Positions 1 through 8,040 of a stretch of DNA of 64,000 nucleotides are shown piece by piece. The stretch is from contig NZ_CP045652.1 in NCBI RefSeq assembly GCF_009557615.1, forward strand, positions 3,534,001 through 3,598,000, written 5' to 3'. The stretch is from Sphingobacteruim zhuxiongii. Its GTDB lineage: Bacteria > Bacteroidota > Bacteroidia > Sphingobacteriales > Sphingobacteriaceae. A program made the position numbers and the translations under genes. Every line of letters starts with the position of its first letter. Positions within the stretch are counted from its first letter, which is position 1. The notes under the pieces are model-generated. The model worked only from the letters and a program-made list of their open reading frames with translations, ran no database searches and had not been told where the DNA came from.

Positions 1-820
1 GAAGGTTCGACCGGAGCAGGGTCTGTTAAAAATACGTAAGGAATTAGGTTTGTATGCCAATTTACGCCCTATTCTATTATTTGACGAGTTATTAGATGCT
101 TCCAGTTTAAAGCCGGAAGTTTTACGTGGAACGGACATCCTTTTCTTCCGCGAATTGACAGGCGATGTATACTTTGGCGAGAAAAAGCGCAATGAAGACA
201 ATACATTCGCATCTGACTTAATGAATTATCACCGTTATGAAGTAGAGCGAATTGCACGCAAAGCTTTTGATGCAGCGAGAACTCGTAATAAAAAACTATG
301 TTCTGTAGACAAAGCAAATGTATTAGAGACCTCTAGACTCTGGCGTGAAGTGGTTCAAGAACTCGCACAAGAATATAGCGATGTAGAAACAGAACACATG
401 TTCATCGATAATGCAGCAATGCAGTTAGTAAAGAATCCGAAAAAATTTGATGTGGTATTAACGGCAAATCTCTTTGGAGACATTCTTACTGATGAAGCGT
501 CTCAGATCGCTGGATCTATGGGAATGTTAGCGTCTGCGTCTATCGGCGATGGTACTGGTTTTTTTGAACCAATTCACGGATCAGCACATGATATTGCAGG
601 TCAAAATAAAGCAAACCCACTAGCTTCTATCCTATCGGCGGCATTGATGCTCGACATCGCTTTCGGCTTACAAGAAGAAGCAAAGACCGTAACGCAGGCT
701 GTTGCAGATACTTTAAAGGCAGGCTGGAGAACTGGCGACATTGCCAATGCGGAAACAGCAAAAGACAAAATATTAGGCACCAACGAAATGGGAGTCAAAG
801 TATTAGAATTCATCAAATAA
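1..820 (+). CDS. leuB: 3-isopropylmalate dehydrogenase LeuB (5' end cut by window)
   Basis: NAD-dependent oxidative decarboxylation of 3-isopropylmalate, the third step specific to leucine synthesis; cytosolic. The frame is open from base 2 with no start codon in the window, so about the first 80-90 residues of a normal ~350-residue protein are missing. Seen: the leading PEQGLL...LGLYANLRP segment that follows the NAD-binding N-terminus, and the isocitrate/isopropylmalate dehydrogenase signature NLFGDILTDEASQIAGSMGM with GFFEPIHGSAHDIAG after it. The TTG at 50 is internal, not a start. leuA begins 33 bp downstream on the same strand, so the two are probably cotranscribed. The call is firm; only the start is unknown. 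Confidence 0.96.
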   Translation, partial: KVRPEQGLLKIRKELGLYANLRPILLFDELLDASSLKPEVLRGTDILFFRELTGDVYFGEKKRNEDNTFASDLMNYHRYEVERIARKAFDAARTRNKKLCSVDKANVLETSRLWREVVQELAQEYSDVETEHMFIDNAAMQLVKNPKKFDVVLTANLFGDILTDEASQIAGSMGMLASASIGDGTGFFEPIHGSAHDIAGQNKANPLASILSAALMLDIAFGLQEEAKTVTQAVADTLKAGWRTGDIANAETAKDKILGTNEMGVKVLEFIK

Positions 821-853
821 TTAAACCAAGGAATAAACATAAATACAAACGAT

Positions 854-2008
854 ATGTTACACGATCCTAATCACTTATACATTTTCGATACAACGTTAAG
901 AGACGGAGAGCAAGTACCGGGTTGTCAATTGACCACACCAGAGAAAGTCGAAATTGCCAAAGATTTGGAACGCCTAGGCGTTGATATTATTGAAGCGGGA
1001 TTCCCTGTTTCTAGTCCTGGCGATTTCCAATCGGTAGTGGAATTATCTAAAGCAGTAAACGACGTAATTATCTGTGCGCTGACACGTGCCAATAAAAACG
1101 ATATCGATGTTGCTGCCGAAGCTTTGAAATATGCGAAAAGACCTCGTATCCATACAGGTATCGGTTCATCGGACATGCACATCAAATACAAGTTCAATAG
1201 CACGCGTGAAGAAATTTTAGCGCGCGCAGTCGAAGCTGTAAAACATGCAAAATCCTATGTTGAAGATGTGGAGTTTTATGCAGAAGACGCCGGTCGCGCT
1301 GATCTAGCTTTCCTTGCACAAATGGTTGAGGCAGTAATCGCAGCAGGTGCTACTGTTGTCAATATTCCAGACACTAACGGATATTGTTTACCAGATCAAT
1401 ATGGTTCAAAAATCAAATACTTGAAAGATCATGTTCAAAATATTGATCAAGCAATCATCTCTGCCCACTGTCATAATGATTTAGGCTTAGCGACAGCAAA
1501 CTCAATCGCAGCGGTACAGAATGGAGCTCGTCAAGTTGAATGTACGATTAATGGAATTGGTGAACGCGCTGGTAACACTTCTTTAGAAGAAGTTGCTATG
1601 ATCTTGAAGGTTCACAACCAAACATTTGGTGGAATTACTTCCAATATCGACAGTACAATGTTCACTGCACTTTCACGTAAAGTTAGTGAAATGATGAACA
1701 TGCCTGTACAACCGAATAAAGCAATCGTTGGTCGCAATGCATTTGCGCATAGTTCGGGAATACATCAAGATGGATTCTTAAAACATAGAGAAAACTACGA
1801 GATTATTCGTCCAGAGGATGTAGGCCTATTAGAAGCAGATATTATCCTAACAGCACGTTCAGGTCGTCATGCTTTAAAACACCATTTAGAGCGTCTTGGA
1901 TACAACTTAGACAAAGACACGCTTGCTGATTGCTATCAACGTTTCCTAATCTTAGCAGACGCTAAAAAGGATATTAACGACCAAGATTTACTAACCTTAG
2001 TCAAATAA
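854..2008 (+). CDS. leuA: 2-isopropylmalate synthase, short form
   Basis: Condenses acetyl-CoA with 2-oxoisovalerate, the first committed step of leucine synthesis. The 384 residues hold a full HMGL-type TIM barrel: [11 protein letters not shown] near residues 10-20 (Arg16, Asp17 metal ligand), the metal-binding HCHND at 205-209, and the NGIGERAGN loop. A subdomain with [11 protein letters not shown] follows. The protein ends near the subdomain, without the roughly 120-residue C-terminal LeuA dimer domain that carries leucine feedback in enzymes of about 510 residues. ATG at 854 is the first in-frame start; there is no clear ribosome binding site. It sits between leuB and ilvA. Related alternatives are citramalate or homocitrate synthase; the leuB neighbour favours LeuA. 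Confidence 0.9.
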   Translation: MLHDPNHLYIFDTTLRDGEQVPGCQLTTPEKVEIAKDLERLGVDIIEAGFPVSSPGDFQSVVELSKAVNDVIICALTRANKNDIDVAAEALKYAKRPRIHTGIGSSDMHIKYKFNSTREEILARAVEAVKHAKSYVEDVEFYAEDAGRADLAFLAQMVEAVIAAGATVVNIPDTNGYCLPDQYGSKIKYLKDHVQNIDQAIISAHCHNDLGLATANSIAAVQNGARQVECTINGIGERAGNTSLEEVAMILKVHNQTFGGITSNIDSTMFTALSRKVSEMMNMPVQPNKAIVGRNAFAHSSGIHQDGFLKHRENYEIIRPEDVGLLEADIILTARSGRHALKHHLERLGYNLDKDTLADCYQRFLILADAKKDINDQDLLTLVK

Positions 2009-2035
2009 TATAAGGACAGAATAAACTTCTATCCT

Positions 2036-2084
2036 GTCGGTATGCTGTAAACCGTTCCATTTTTCGGCAGCATAGCATACCGAC
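2036..2084 (+). other. Inverted repeat between leuA and ilvA
   Basis: An 11-base perfect inverted repeat: GTCGGTATGCT at 2036-2046 and AGCATACCGAC at 2074-2084, with a 27-base loop, followed by a pyrimidine-rich CATCTTCTTTT run. It could be a weak terminator or a processing/attenuation hairpin that lowers ilvA expression relative to leuBA. There is no long T tract. Confidence 0.45.
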
Positions 2085-2116
2085 ATCTTCTTTTAACTAC
2101 ACAAATTAATACCAAC

Positions 2117-3370
2117 ATGAGTTTGGATTTATCAACCTTAACCATAGATAGCATTCAAGCCAAAGAACAGATCAAGGATGTTGTAAAAAGGACTCCCTTA
2201 GAATACAATCAACACTTATCTGAGAAATATGGCGCTGAGGTCTATTTGAAACGCGAAGATCTACAAGTCGTTCGTTCCTATAAGCTTCGAGGAGCTTTTA
2301 ACAAAATTAGCAGCTTAAGCGAGGACGAAAGAGCACGTGGTGTGGTTTGTGCGTCAGCAGGAAATCATGCACAAGGCGTTGCTTTATCCTGCAAGAGACT
2401 TGGTATCAAAGGCGTAATCTTTATGCCTGGACCAACACCTCGCCAAAAGATTACACAAACTGAAATGTGGGGCAATGGCACAATTGAGATTGTCCTTACA
2501 GGAGATACATTTGACGATTGTCAAAAAGGCGCATTAGTCTATGCAGAAGAACATGGCATGACCTTCATCCCACCGTTCGATGATCTTAAAATCATAGAAG
2601 GTCAAGGAACTGTCGCTGTAGAAATATTAGAAGATTTACCAGAGGTTGATGCGATATTTATTCCGATTGGAGGTGGTGGTTTATCCTCGGGGGTAAGTTA
2701 TCATATGAAAAAATTCGCACCGCAGGTTAAATGTTATGGAGTTGAGCCTGAAGGCGCCGCATCCATGCAAGCTGCTCTGCAAAATGGAGGACCGATTGAA
2801 CTTTCGCAGATTAACAAATTTGTTGATGGTGCAGCTGTTAAAAAAATCGGTAAGTTGACCTATGATATTAGTAGCCAATTGTTAGACAGTGTAAAATCTA
2901 TTCCGGAGGGTAAGATCTGTACGACAATATTGGAGCTGTACAATAAAGATGCAATTGTTGCTGAACCAGCTGGAGCACTTTCCATTGCGGCATTGGAATT
3001 TCATAAAGAAGAGATCAAAGGAAAGAAAGTTGTGTGTATCGTCTCTGGCGGAAACAACGACATCGACCGAATGAGTGAAATAAAAGAAATGTCTTTGCTA
3101 TATGAAGGCTTCAAACATTATTTTATTGTTCGATTCCCTCAACGGCCTGGCGCTTTGAGACTGCTAGTAACAGAAGTATTAGGACCGAAAGATGATATCA
3201 CTCGATTTGAATATATAAAAAAGACAGAACGCGAACGCGGACCTGCTCTTATTGGTATCGAATTAAACGATCCTAAGGATTATACGAGCTTTATTGAACG
3301 ATTGAAAGCCTACAAATTTGACTTCATTGAAGTTAATAAGGATCAAACATTATTTGAATATTTAGTGTAG
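2117..3370 (+). CDS. ilvA: Threonine ammonia-lyase (biosynthetic threonine dehydratase)
   Basis: PLP enzyme that deaminates threonine to 2-oxobutanoate, the entry step to isoleucine. The 417 residues show a fold-type II PLP domain: SYKLRGAF with Schiff-base Lys56, ASAGNHAQG, and the glycine-rich phosphate-binding loop GGGGLSSG near 187. A C-terminal ACT-like regulatory region from about residue 330 (FIVRFPQRPGALRLLV) is present once, so this is the shorter single-ACT form rather than the ~510-residue two-ACT form. It lies 108 bp after leuA behind a hairpin and is followed by a good terminator, so it is the last gene of the branched-chain operon. Allosteric control by isoleucine is expected from the family, not shown here. 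Confidence 0.94.
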   Translation: MSLDLSTLTIDSIQAKEQIKDVVKRTPLEYNQHLSEKYGAEVYLKREDLQVVRSYKLRGAFNKISSLSEDERARGVVCASAGNHAQGVALSCKRLGIKGVIFMPGPTPRQKITQTEMWGNGTIEIVLTGDTFDDCQKGALVYAEEHGMTFIPPFDDLKIIEGQGTVAVEILEDLPEVDAIFIPIGGGGLSSGVSYHMKKFAPQVKCYGVEPEGAASMQAALQNGGPIELSQINKFVDGAAVKKIGKLTYDISSQLLDSVKSIPEGKICTTILELYNKDAIVAEPAGALSIAALEFHKEEIKGKKVVCIVSGGNNDIDRMSEIKEMSLLYEGFKHYFIVRFPQRPGALRLLVTEVLGPKDDITRFEYIKKTERERGPALIGIELNDPKDYTSFIERLKAYKFDFIEVNKDQTLFEYLV

Positions 3371-3398
3371 CGCATATCGGAAAATAATAAGATAATAT

Positions 3399-3428
3399 AA
3401 AGGGGCTTCTGAATGAAGTCCCTTTTTT
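3399..3428 (+). terminator. Intrinsic terminator after ilvA
   Basis: Eleven-pair stem AAAGGGGCTTC/GAAGTCCCTTT (one G-T pair), loop TGAAT, then a run of six T. It closes the leuB-leuA-ilvA operon. Confidence 0.85.
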
Positions 3429-3640
3429 GGTTTTGAAATCAAATGTCCTATTCATAATCTGAAAAAGATAAAGGATAGCATTTTTATTTCCCCTGAAATA
3501 GACCACATAAAAGTGAGTAAAGATTTTCTATGTTTTGGATCGACCCCAAATAACGCCAAAACACTTTAATAATCAATAATTTAACACATAAATCGTAAAA
3601 CAATTTTTCATTTCATATGTTATAATCACATACTAATCCA

Positions 3641-3647
3641 AAGGAGG
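3641..3647 (+). promoter_or_regulatory. Strong Shine-Dalgarno sequence before the DUF2911 gene
   Basis: AAGGAGG lies four bases before the ATG at 3652 and fixes that start. It stands out because nearly all other genes in this window lack a recognisable Shine-Dalgarno sequence. Confidence 0.7.
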
Positions 3648-3651
3648 ACAT

Positions 3652-4221
3652 ATGAAAAATATTGCATTCCTAATAAGCTTTCTGATGCTATTCACGTTCG
3701 GATATGCGCAGAAACCGCCCATGCCTAAGGCGACTCCACCGAGTAAGCCAATGTTAAAAGATGGCAAACCTAAGCAAGTCGAAAGTCCATTAGACAGCTC
3801 TTCAGTGACAACGAGCGATGGTGTAAAAATAAATATCCGCTATGGCAGTCCATCGTTGAGAGGACGAGAATTGGGGGTAGATTTATTAAAACCAGGAGAA
3901 CGCTGGCGTACTGGAGCCAACGAAACCACCACGGTTGAATTCGACAAAAACGTAACGGTTAATGGACAGAAATTATCGGCGGGTAAATATGGTTTAAATA
4001 CAATTCCAGGCGAACAAACAAGTACCTTAATATTCAATAAAAATTGGAAACAATGGGGTGCAAAGTTTGATGAAAAAGAGGACGTTTTAAAGGTTAACGT
4101 TCCAAACGAACGGAAATCTGAATCGCAAGAGCGACTTACGATTACAGCAAACGAGTCTGGAAAGATTCATCTCGCTTGGGGAACCTATGGACTTAGCTTA
4201 GATATAAAAGCGGATCAATAG
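3652..4221 (+). CDS. DUF2911 family exported protein
   Basis: A 189-residue protein with a signal peptide (MKNIAFLISFLMLFTFGYAQ, cleavage near residue 20), then a proline/lysine-rich linker to about residue 45, then one DUF2911 domain. The domain shows the hallmarks of the family: IRYGSPSLRGRE, ERWRTGANETTTVEF and LSAGKYGLNTIP. DUF2911 proteins are common in Bacteroidota and have no established function; the fold is probably an all-beta periplasmic domain. The gene is monocistronic, bounded by terminators at 3399-3428 and 4246-4274. The start is supported by a strong AAGGAGG. The family call is secure; the role is unknown. Confidence 0.88.
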   Translation: MKNIAFLISFLMLFTFGYAQKPPMPKATPPSKPMLKDGKPKQVESPLDSSSVTTSDGVKINIRYGSPSLRGRELGVDLLKPGERWRTGANETTTVEFDKNVTVNGQKLSAGKYGLNTIPGEQTSTLIFNKNWKQWGAKFDEKEDVLKVNVPNERKSESQERLTITANESGKIHLAWGTYGLSLDIKADQ

Positions 4222-4245
4222 AAACGCTATCTAGTTGACGATATT

Positions 4246-4274
4246 AAGACGCTGCAAAACAGCGTCTTTTTTTT
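4246..4274 (+). terminator. Intrinsic terminator after the DUF2911 gene
   Basis: Nine-pair stem AAGACGCTG/CAGCGTCTT, loop CAAAA, followed by a T tract of about eight. Confidence 0.88.
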
Positions 4275-4341
4275 GCTTTCAATTGAGAAGGCTTGGAACT
4301 CACAACATCTTTAGGATTTTTCCCTGCAAGTATGCTTTACA

Positions 4342-4372
4342 TCCCTTTCACTTCCCTTTCAGATCCCTTTCA
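4342..4372. repeat. Three TCCCTTTCA repeats at 11-bp spacing
   Basis: TCCCTTTCA occurs at 4342, 4353 and 4364, each exactly 11 bp apart, between the DUF2911 terminator and the end of the peptidase gene. The spacing is close to one helical turn, as in phased protein-binding sites. Function unknown; it may be chance. Confidence 0.5.
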
Positions 4373-4431
4373 AACCCGATTGACATCCGTTCGATAATGG
4401 GTATGATTAGGTGCAGAAAGGTGGGTAAAGC

Positions 4432-4463
4432 AAAGAGACATTGGAGTATACCAATGTCTCTTT
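4432..4463 (-). terminator. Intrinsic terminator after the S9 peptidase gene
   Basis: Perfect 13-pair stem AAAGAGACATTGG/CCAATGTCTCTTT with loop AGTATA. It lies just downstream of the minus-strand peptidase stop; the trailing T run is short (TTTGCTTT). Confidence 0.7.
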
Positions 4464-4491
4464 ACTATGTAATTCGATTCAGAACTAAGTT

Positions 4492-6897
4492 CTATTGCTT
4501 AGGTTTAAGATATTTTTCCAGAAATTGATCTTGCTCCCAAAGAAGGTGAAAGATGTTCTCCTTCGCTGCATATCCGTGGGATTCGCGAGGGAGTATAACC
4601 ATTCGTGCGGGAGCTCCCAAATTTTTTAGTGCTTGGAAATACCGCTCGGTTTGAAGCGTAAAAGTGCCGGGGTTATTATCTGCAGCACCATGAACAAGCA
4701 ACATAGGGGTCTTCATTCGATCTGCGCTCATAAATGGAGACATAGTCATATAAAGTTGAGGATCGTCCCAAAAATTGCGTTGCTCGCTCTGGAAGCCAAA
4801 TGGTGTTAATGTACGATTATAGGCCCCTGAACGCGCAATACCGGCTGCAAATAATTTTGAATTGCTTAATAGATGTGCGGTCATGAAGGCTCCATAAGAG
4901 TGACCTCCCACTGCAACACGATTACGATCGATATACCCTAGCTGATCAACAGCATCAATTGCTGCTTCGGCATTCGAAACCAATTGGGGAATAAAAGTAT
5001 CATTTGGTTCCGATTTGCCCTCCCCTACGATAGGAAAAGCCGCATTATCTAGAACAGCATAGCCTTTTGTAACCCAATAGACAAATGATCCATAACTTGG
5101 AAAAGTAAACTCTTTCGGATTGTTTGTGCTTTGTCCAGCAGTTGTTTTGTCCTTGTACTCCCTTGGATATGCCCAAATTAAGAGTGGTAGTTTCTCTTTT
5201 TTCGATTTGTCATAACCCGCTGGAAGATACAAAGTTCCTGATAACTCAACTCCGTCTTTACGTTTATAGGCGAGCACCTCTTTATGAACCGCTTCTAACG
5301 ATTTAAACGGATTTTGAATCGCTGTAATGGCGGTTTGCTTGTTTGATTTGATATTCTTGCTGAAGAAATTTGGAAAATCCTTCGGCGATTGAAGTGAAAC
5401 AATGATGTCTCCTTTGTTTATATCAACCACTGATGAAATTCGTTCCTGCATGGCTGAGGCTTTGGCGGTATAAAGTCGTCTTTTTTTCAGGGTCTTTAAA
5501 TCCAACTCATCAATAAAGGGGAATTCACCTTCTTTGGTATAACCATCGCCAATCCAATAAGTCTTATCCTTGCGGATATACATGCTATAGGTTCCAAAAC
5601 TATTTTTATCCATATACACTTTTCCAGGATCTGCATAAACGTCTTGGCTATTCCGATCTTCGATGAGCTGATGTTTTCCTGTCGTCGGATTTAATAAAAA
5701 TGCTTTAACATTTCGAGTATCATACCAACGCGAGTACACCAAAGCATAGGTGTCGTCACCGTAAAATACGCCCCCAAAGCGATCAGCCAGTTTTATTAAT
5801 GATTTCGGAGATTGATCGAAAGGTGCTTCCCAGTTGTACAACTCGTCACGCCATTCGGCAGGCTTGCTTGCATCTCCTCCATCGATTGCTTCAACATAAG
5901 ACAGTGTTGCTGCTTTATCTTGACGCCAAGAAAAACTTCGCTTACCGGCTCTAACGGACGAAAAGCCTTTTGGCATCACTTCGTTCAATGGAGTTTCGTT
6001 GACTTTTTTAATTAAGTTACCGTTTAAATCATACACATTCGTTTCCTGTGGGAAATTGTAGTAAGGCACAACATAGGAAAATGGCTTCTTCAGCGTGCTC
6101 AGTAGAATATATTTTCCATCTGGCGAAAAACTCGCTCCCACGTACAAATCTGCAGCTTTGTAGGCCTGCTCTCTCCCACTTAAGTCGATCCATACTAATT
6201 CTGAATTTCCCAATTCTATAAATTGTTGCTCATCCTCGGGAGTTTTCAATAGATCTTGATATGTTCGAAGCTGAGAGATCTTACCATCACTTGAGGAAAT
6301 GATTGGTCCTTTAGGAAGATTCGCATATTCATCGATCAATTTAACAGGCGCTGGCACGCGTTTGTTTACTAATAGACGATCGGAAGTTCTATTCCAACGG
6401 AAGGGCGCATCGAGAACCGAATTCAATACTTCTCCCGTTAATCGATCAATCTGACGCGTTTCTAAGTTTAACATATACAATGCCGTTCCCGATTCTTCTG
6501 TAATCGTAAAGGCTACCATTTTTGAATCTGGAGAAAAGCTTAGATTCGAAATTAAAGGATCTTTAGGCAGGTTCAGTTGGTCAAAAACTTGCTTGCCATC
6601 GATTGAACGAAGCTCTATTTTGTTGTAGAACAGTTCGTCGCTAGGCATTCCCGTTTTCGCATTCATACGTAGTCCGGCGAGTCGTGTCTCTGCCTGACCA
6701 AGATCATATAAGCTTTTATAAGTTGGTCTATACAGAAAGAGTACCCAATTTTTGTTAGGGCTAATAACTACTGCTGGAGGTCTTTGATAATCTGCTAGGG
6801 CTAAGATTTCTGCAGATGGTTTTTGATAGTTTAAATTCTCTTGGGCAAAGCCGATAGATTGGCTCAAAAGAAAGGCGACTAAAAAGTACTTTTTCAT
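4492..6897 (-). CDS. S9 family serine peptidase, glutamyl-endopeptidase-like (S9D)
   Basis: An exported prolyl-oligopeptidase-family peptidase of 801 residues. A signal peptide (MKKYFLVAFLLSQSIGFAQ) is followed by a long beta-propeller-type region (about 25-560) and a C-terminal alpha/beta hydrolase domain. Catalytic residues can be read directly: Ser667 in GGHSYGAF, Asp740 in HGAADNNPGT and His774 in RESHGYAA. The segments GIARSGAYNRTLTPFGFQ and MSPFMSA closely resemble plant chloroplast glutamyl endopeptidases and bacterial S9D relatives, so cleavage after acidic residues is likely but inferred. The protein probably acts on peptides in the periplasm. It is monocistronic, convergent with the DUF2911 gene. 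The family call is firm; substrate preference is moderate. Confidence 0.9.
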   Translation of the reverse strand: MKKYFLVAFLLSQSIGFAQENLNYQKPSAEILALADYQRPPAVVISPNKNWVLFLYRPTYKSLYDLGQAETRLAGLRMNAKTGMPSDELFYNKIELRSIDGKQVFDQLNLPKDPLISNLSFSPDSKMVAFTITEESGTALYMLNLETRQIDRLTGEVLNSVLDAPFRWNRTSDRLLVNKRVPAPVKLIDEYANLPKGPIISSSDGKISQLRTYQDLLKTPEDEQQFIELGNSELVWIDLSGREQAYKAADLYVGASFSPDGKYILLSTLKKPFSYVVPYYNFPQETNVYDLNGNLIKKVNETPLNEVMPKGFSSVRAGKRSFSWRQDKAATLSYVEAIDGGDASKPAEWRDELYNWEAPFDQSPKSLIKLADRFGGVFYGDDTYALVYSRWYDTRNVKAFLLNPTTGKHQLIEDRNSQDVYADPGKVYMDKNSFGTYSMYIRKDKTYWIGDGYTKEGEFPFIDELDLKTLKKRRLYTAKASAMQERISSVVDINKGDIIVSLQSPKDFPNFFSKNIKSNKQTAITAIQNPFKSLEAVHKEVLAYKRKDGVELSGTLYLPAGYDKSKKEKLPLLIWAYPREYKDKTTAGQSTNNPKEFTFPSYGSFVYWVTKGYAVLDNAAFPIVGEGKSEPNDTFIPQLVSNAEAAIDAVDQLGYIDRNRVAVGGHSYGAFMTAHLLSNSKLFAAGIARSGAYNRTLTPFGFQSEQRNFWDDPQLYMTMSPFMSADRMKTPMLLVHGAADNNPGTFTLQTERYFQALKNLGAPARMVILPRESHGYAAKENIFHLLWEQDQFLEKYLKPKQ

Positions 6898-7087
6898 AAT
6901 TCAATTAATAATTCGAAATTCATCCTGATTCGGAACCACTAAAATACTGAATTAAAAGTGTTCAGGCTGAATGCTTCCTTTTATTTATCTGTTCGTTTTT
7001 TTTGTCCTAAAAATTTTTAATTTTACAACACATTTTCTAATAGCAAATTGGAATAAAACAGCAACTTTTTGCACATAAAATGACACT

Positions 7088-7108
7088 AAAAAAACCGAAC
7101 TTTTCGGT
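7088..7108 (-). terminator. Terminator-like hairpin pointing left, with no gene ahead of it
   Basis: On the minus strand ACCGAA/TTCGGT (six pairs, loop AAG) is followed by seven T. No minus-strand gene lies between it and nrdH, so it would terminate a short untranslated transcript or act as an attenuator in the peptidase leader. Confidence 0.4.
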
Positions 7109-7141
7109 GTCAATTTTTAGCCACAATCTGTCTTGGGCAAG

Positions 7142-7150
7142 TTATCAACA
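7142..7150 (+). promoter_or_regulatory. DnaA-box-like nonamer (TTATCAACA)
   Basis: TTATCAACA differs at one base from the consensus TTATCCACA. It lies 225 bp before the nrdH start and about 70 bp from two adjacent boxes. Confidence 0.45.
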
Positions 7151-7220
7151 TCGTTTAACTACTGTAAATCAACACCTTGCTAATACCTAGGCGTTGCCAA
7201 GCGTGTTTTAAGCAGATAGT

Positions 7221-7238
7221 TGTGGATAATGTGGAAAA
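7221..7238 (-). promoter_or_regulatory. Two abutting DnaA boxes
   Basis: TGTGGATAA (7221-7229) is the exact reverse complement of TTATCCACA, and TGTGGAAAA (7230-7238) is the reverse complement of TTTTCCACA, a common variant. They abut head to tail about 140 bp before nrdH. DnaA is known to bind the E. coli nrdAB promoter, so control of this operon is plausible; an origin is an alternative. Confidence 0.55.
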
Positions 7239-7374
7239 GTATCATCTACGTTCTGAAGATTTTAATGGGATATTTGTTCTTGTTGAGAATGTGACCTCTC
7301 AAATCAAAACGTTTTTTCATTTACCAAAGTTCCAATCTCCTCAACCGAGCTAGGAATTTCTAACTTAATATAAC

Positions 7375-7608
7375 ATGGCAAGAATCATTAAATTCGAAAA
7401 AAATGACTGTGCACCATGCGCACAGGTATCGGCATACTTAGACAACAAAGGTATTGCCTACGAAACTATTAATCCATTCGATGAGCCAGAATTAGCTGTT
7501 AGGTTTAAAGTTCGCACAGTTCCTACCGTTATCGTTTTGGAGAACGACGAGATTAAAAATCGTATTATTGGATTCAACCCTGCCGAATTGGACCAAATCG
7601 CATTGTAA
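7375..7608 (+). CDS. nrdH: NrdH-like glutaredoxin/thioredoxin
   Basis: A 77-residue thioredoxin-fold redoxin, expected to re-reduce the active-site disulfide of the class Ib reductase NrdE. Seen: an N-terminal beta strand, redox motif C12-A-P-C15 and the cis-proline segment RTVPTVIV, with ENDEIKNRIIGF after it. The length matches NrdH. The CAPC active site is closer to thioredoxin than to the CVQC usual in NrdH, so thioredoxin-family protein is a safe fallback. It is the first gene of the operon; nrdI begins 24 bp downstream. The electron donor (thioredoxin reductase or glutathione) cannot be told from sequence. Confidence 0.82.
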   Translation: MARIIKFEKNDCAPCAQVSAYLDNKGIAYETINPFDEPELAVRFKVRTVPTVIVLENDEIKNRIIGFNPAELDQIAL

Positions 7609-7632
7609 TATTAAATCATTTAGCCTATACCT

Positions 7633-8040
7633 ATGATTTATCTATATTATGACTCACGAACAGGTAATGTGGAGCGCTTTATCAACAAAGTCATCCAGAT
7701 TACAGGATGGACAGCGGTTCGTATTCAAGAGGATACTATAATTACAGAGCCTGGGCATCTCGTAACTTATACCACTAATTTTGGTAAGGTCCCGGATAAA
7801 ACCGAAAGCTTTGCAAATAAATTTGCCGAAATATTATACTCGGTTACAGCAAGTGGAAACCGCAACTGGGGAAGAAATTATGCTATTGCAGCAGAAAAAA
7901 TTTCTGACCATTACGCCATTCCTTTGGCTATGAAATTCGAACTTTCAGGCACATTGGAAGATATTAATCAATTTATTGACATCATCAAAAACCAGCACTA
8001 TGATAGCAAACGAGGTAGCGAAAAATTGGATATTGCTTAA
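7633..8040 (+). CDS. nrdI: NrdI flavodoxin, class Ib reductase activator
   Basis: FMN protein that supplies the oxidant (superoxide) needed to form the dimanganese-tyrosyl radical cofactor of NrdF. The 135-residue sequence has the family marks: YYDSRTGNVERF at the N-terminus for FMN phosphate binding, VTYTTNFGKVP, ASGNRNWG, and the C-terminal KFELSGT. Its last 41 bases overlap the likely nrdE start at 8000, which suggests translational coupling. Its presence between nrdH and nrdE makes the class Ib assignment very strong. Confidence 0.93.
   Translation: MIYLYYDSRTGNVERFINKVIQITGWTAVRIQEDTIITEPGHLVTYTTNFGKVPDKTESFANKFAEILYSVTASGNRNWGRNYAIAAEKISDHYAIPLAMKFELSGTLEDINQFIDIIKNQHYDSKRGSEKLDIA

Larger units (their letters stand above)
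6898..7374. other. 477-bp divergent spacer between the S9 peptidase and nrdH
   Basis: No gene seen. The left part (to about 7080) is AT-rich with long T and A runs. The right part holds a minus-oriented terminator-like hairpin (7088-7108) and three DnaA-box-like nonamers (7142-7150, 7221-7229, 7230-7238). I could not find a TAnnTTTG promoter box or a convincing NrdR box. It probably holds the promoters and control region of nrdHIEF and the peptidase. Confidence 0.6.

Noticed and set aside
69..317. Minus-strand open frame inside leuB
   Set aside because: Antisense shadow of leuB with no family features. The same applies to the many 60-110-codon frames opposite sdhA, sdhB, nrdE, ilvA and the kinase gene.
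854..2008. Citramalate or homocitrate synthase instead of LeuA
   Set aside because: leuB precedes it immediately and IlvA supplies 2-oxobutanoate by the usual route, so LeuA is the simplest call.
4342..4372. Repeats as a CRISPR array
   Set aside because: Repeat units are nine bases with 2-base gaps and no cas genes; a CRISPR needs repeats of 24-48 bp with spacers.
4235..4528. 97-codon plus-strand frame after the DUF2911 gene
   Set aside because: It starts inside a terminator, overlaps the end of the peptidase gene and has an atypical composition; not a credible gene.
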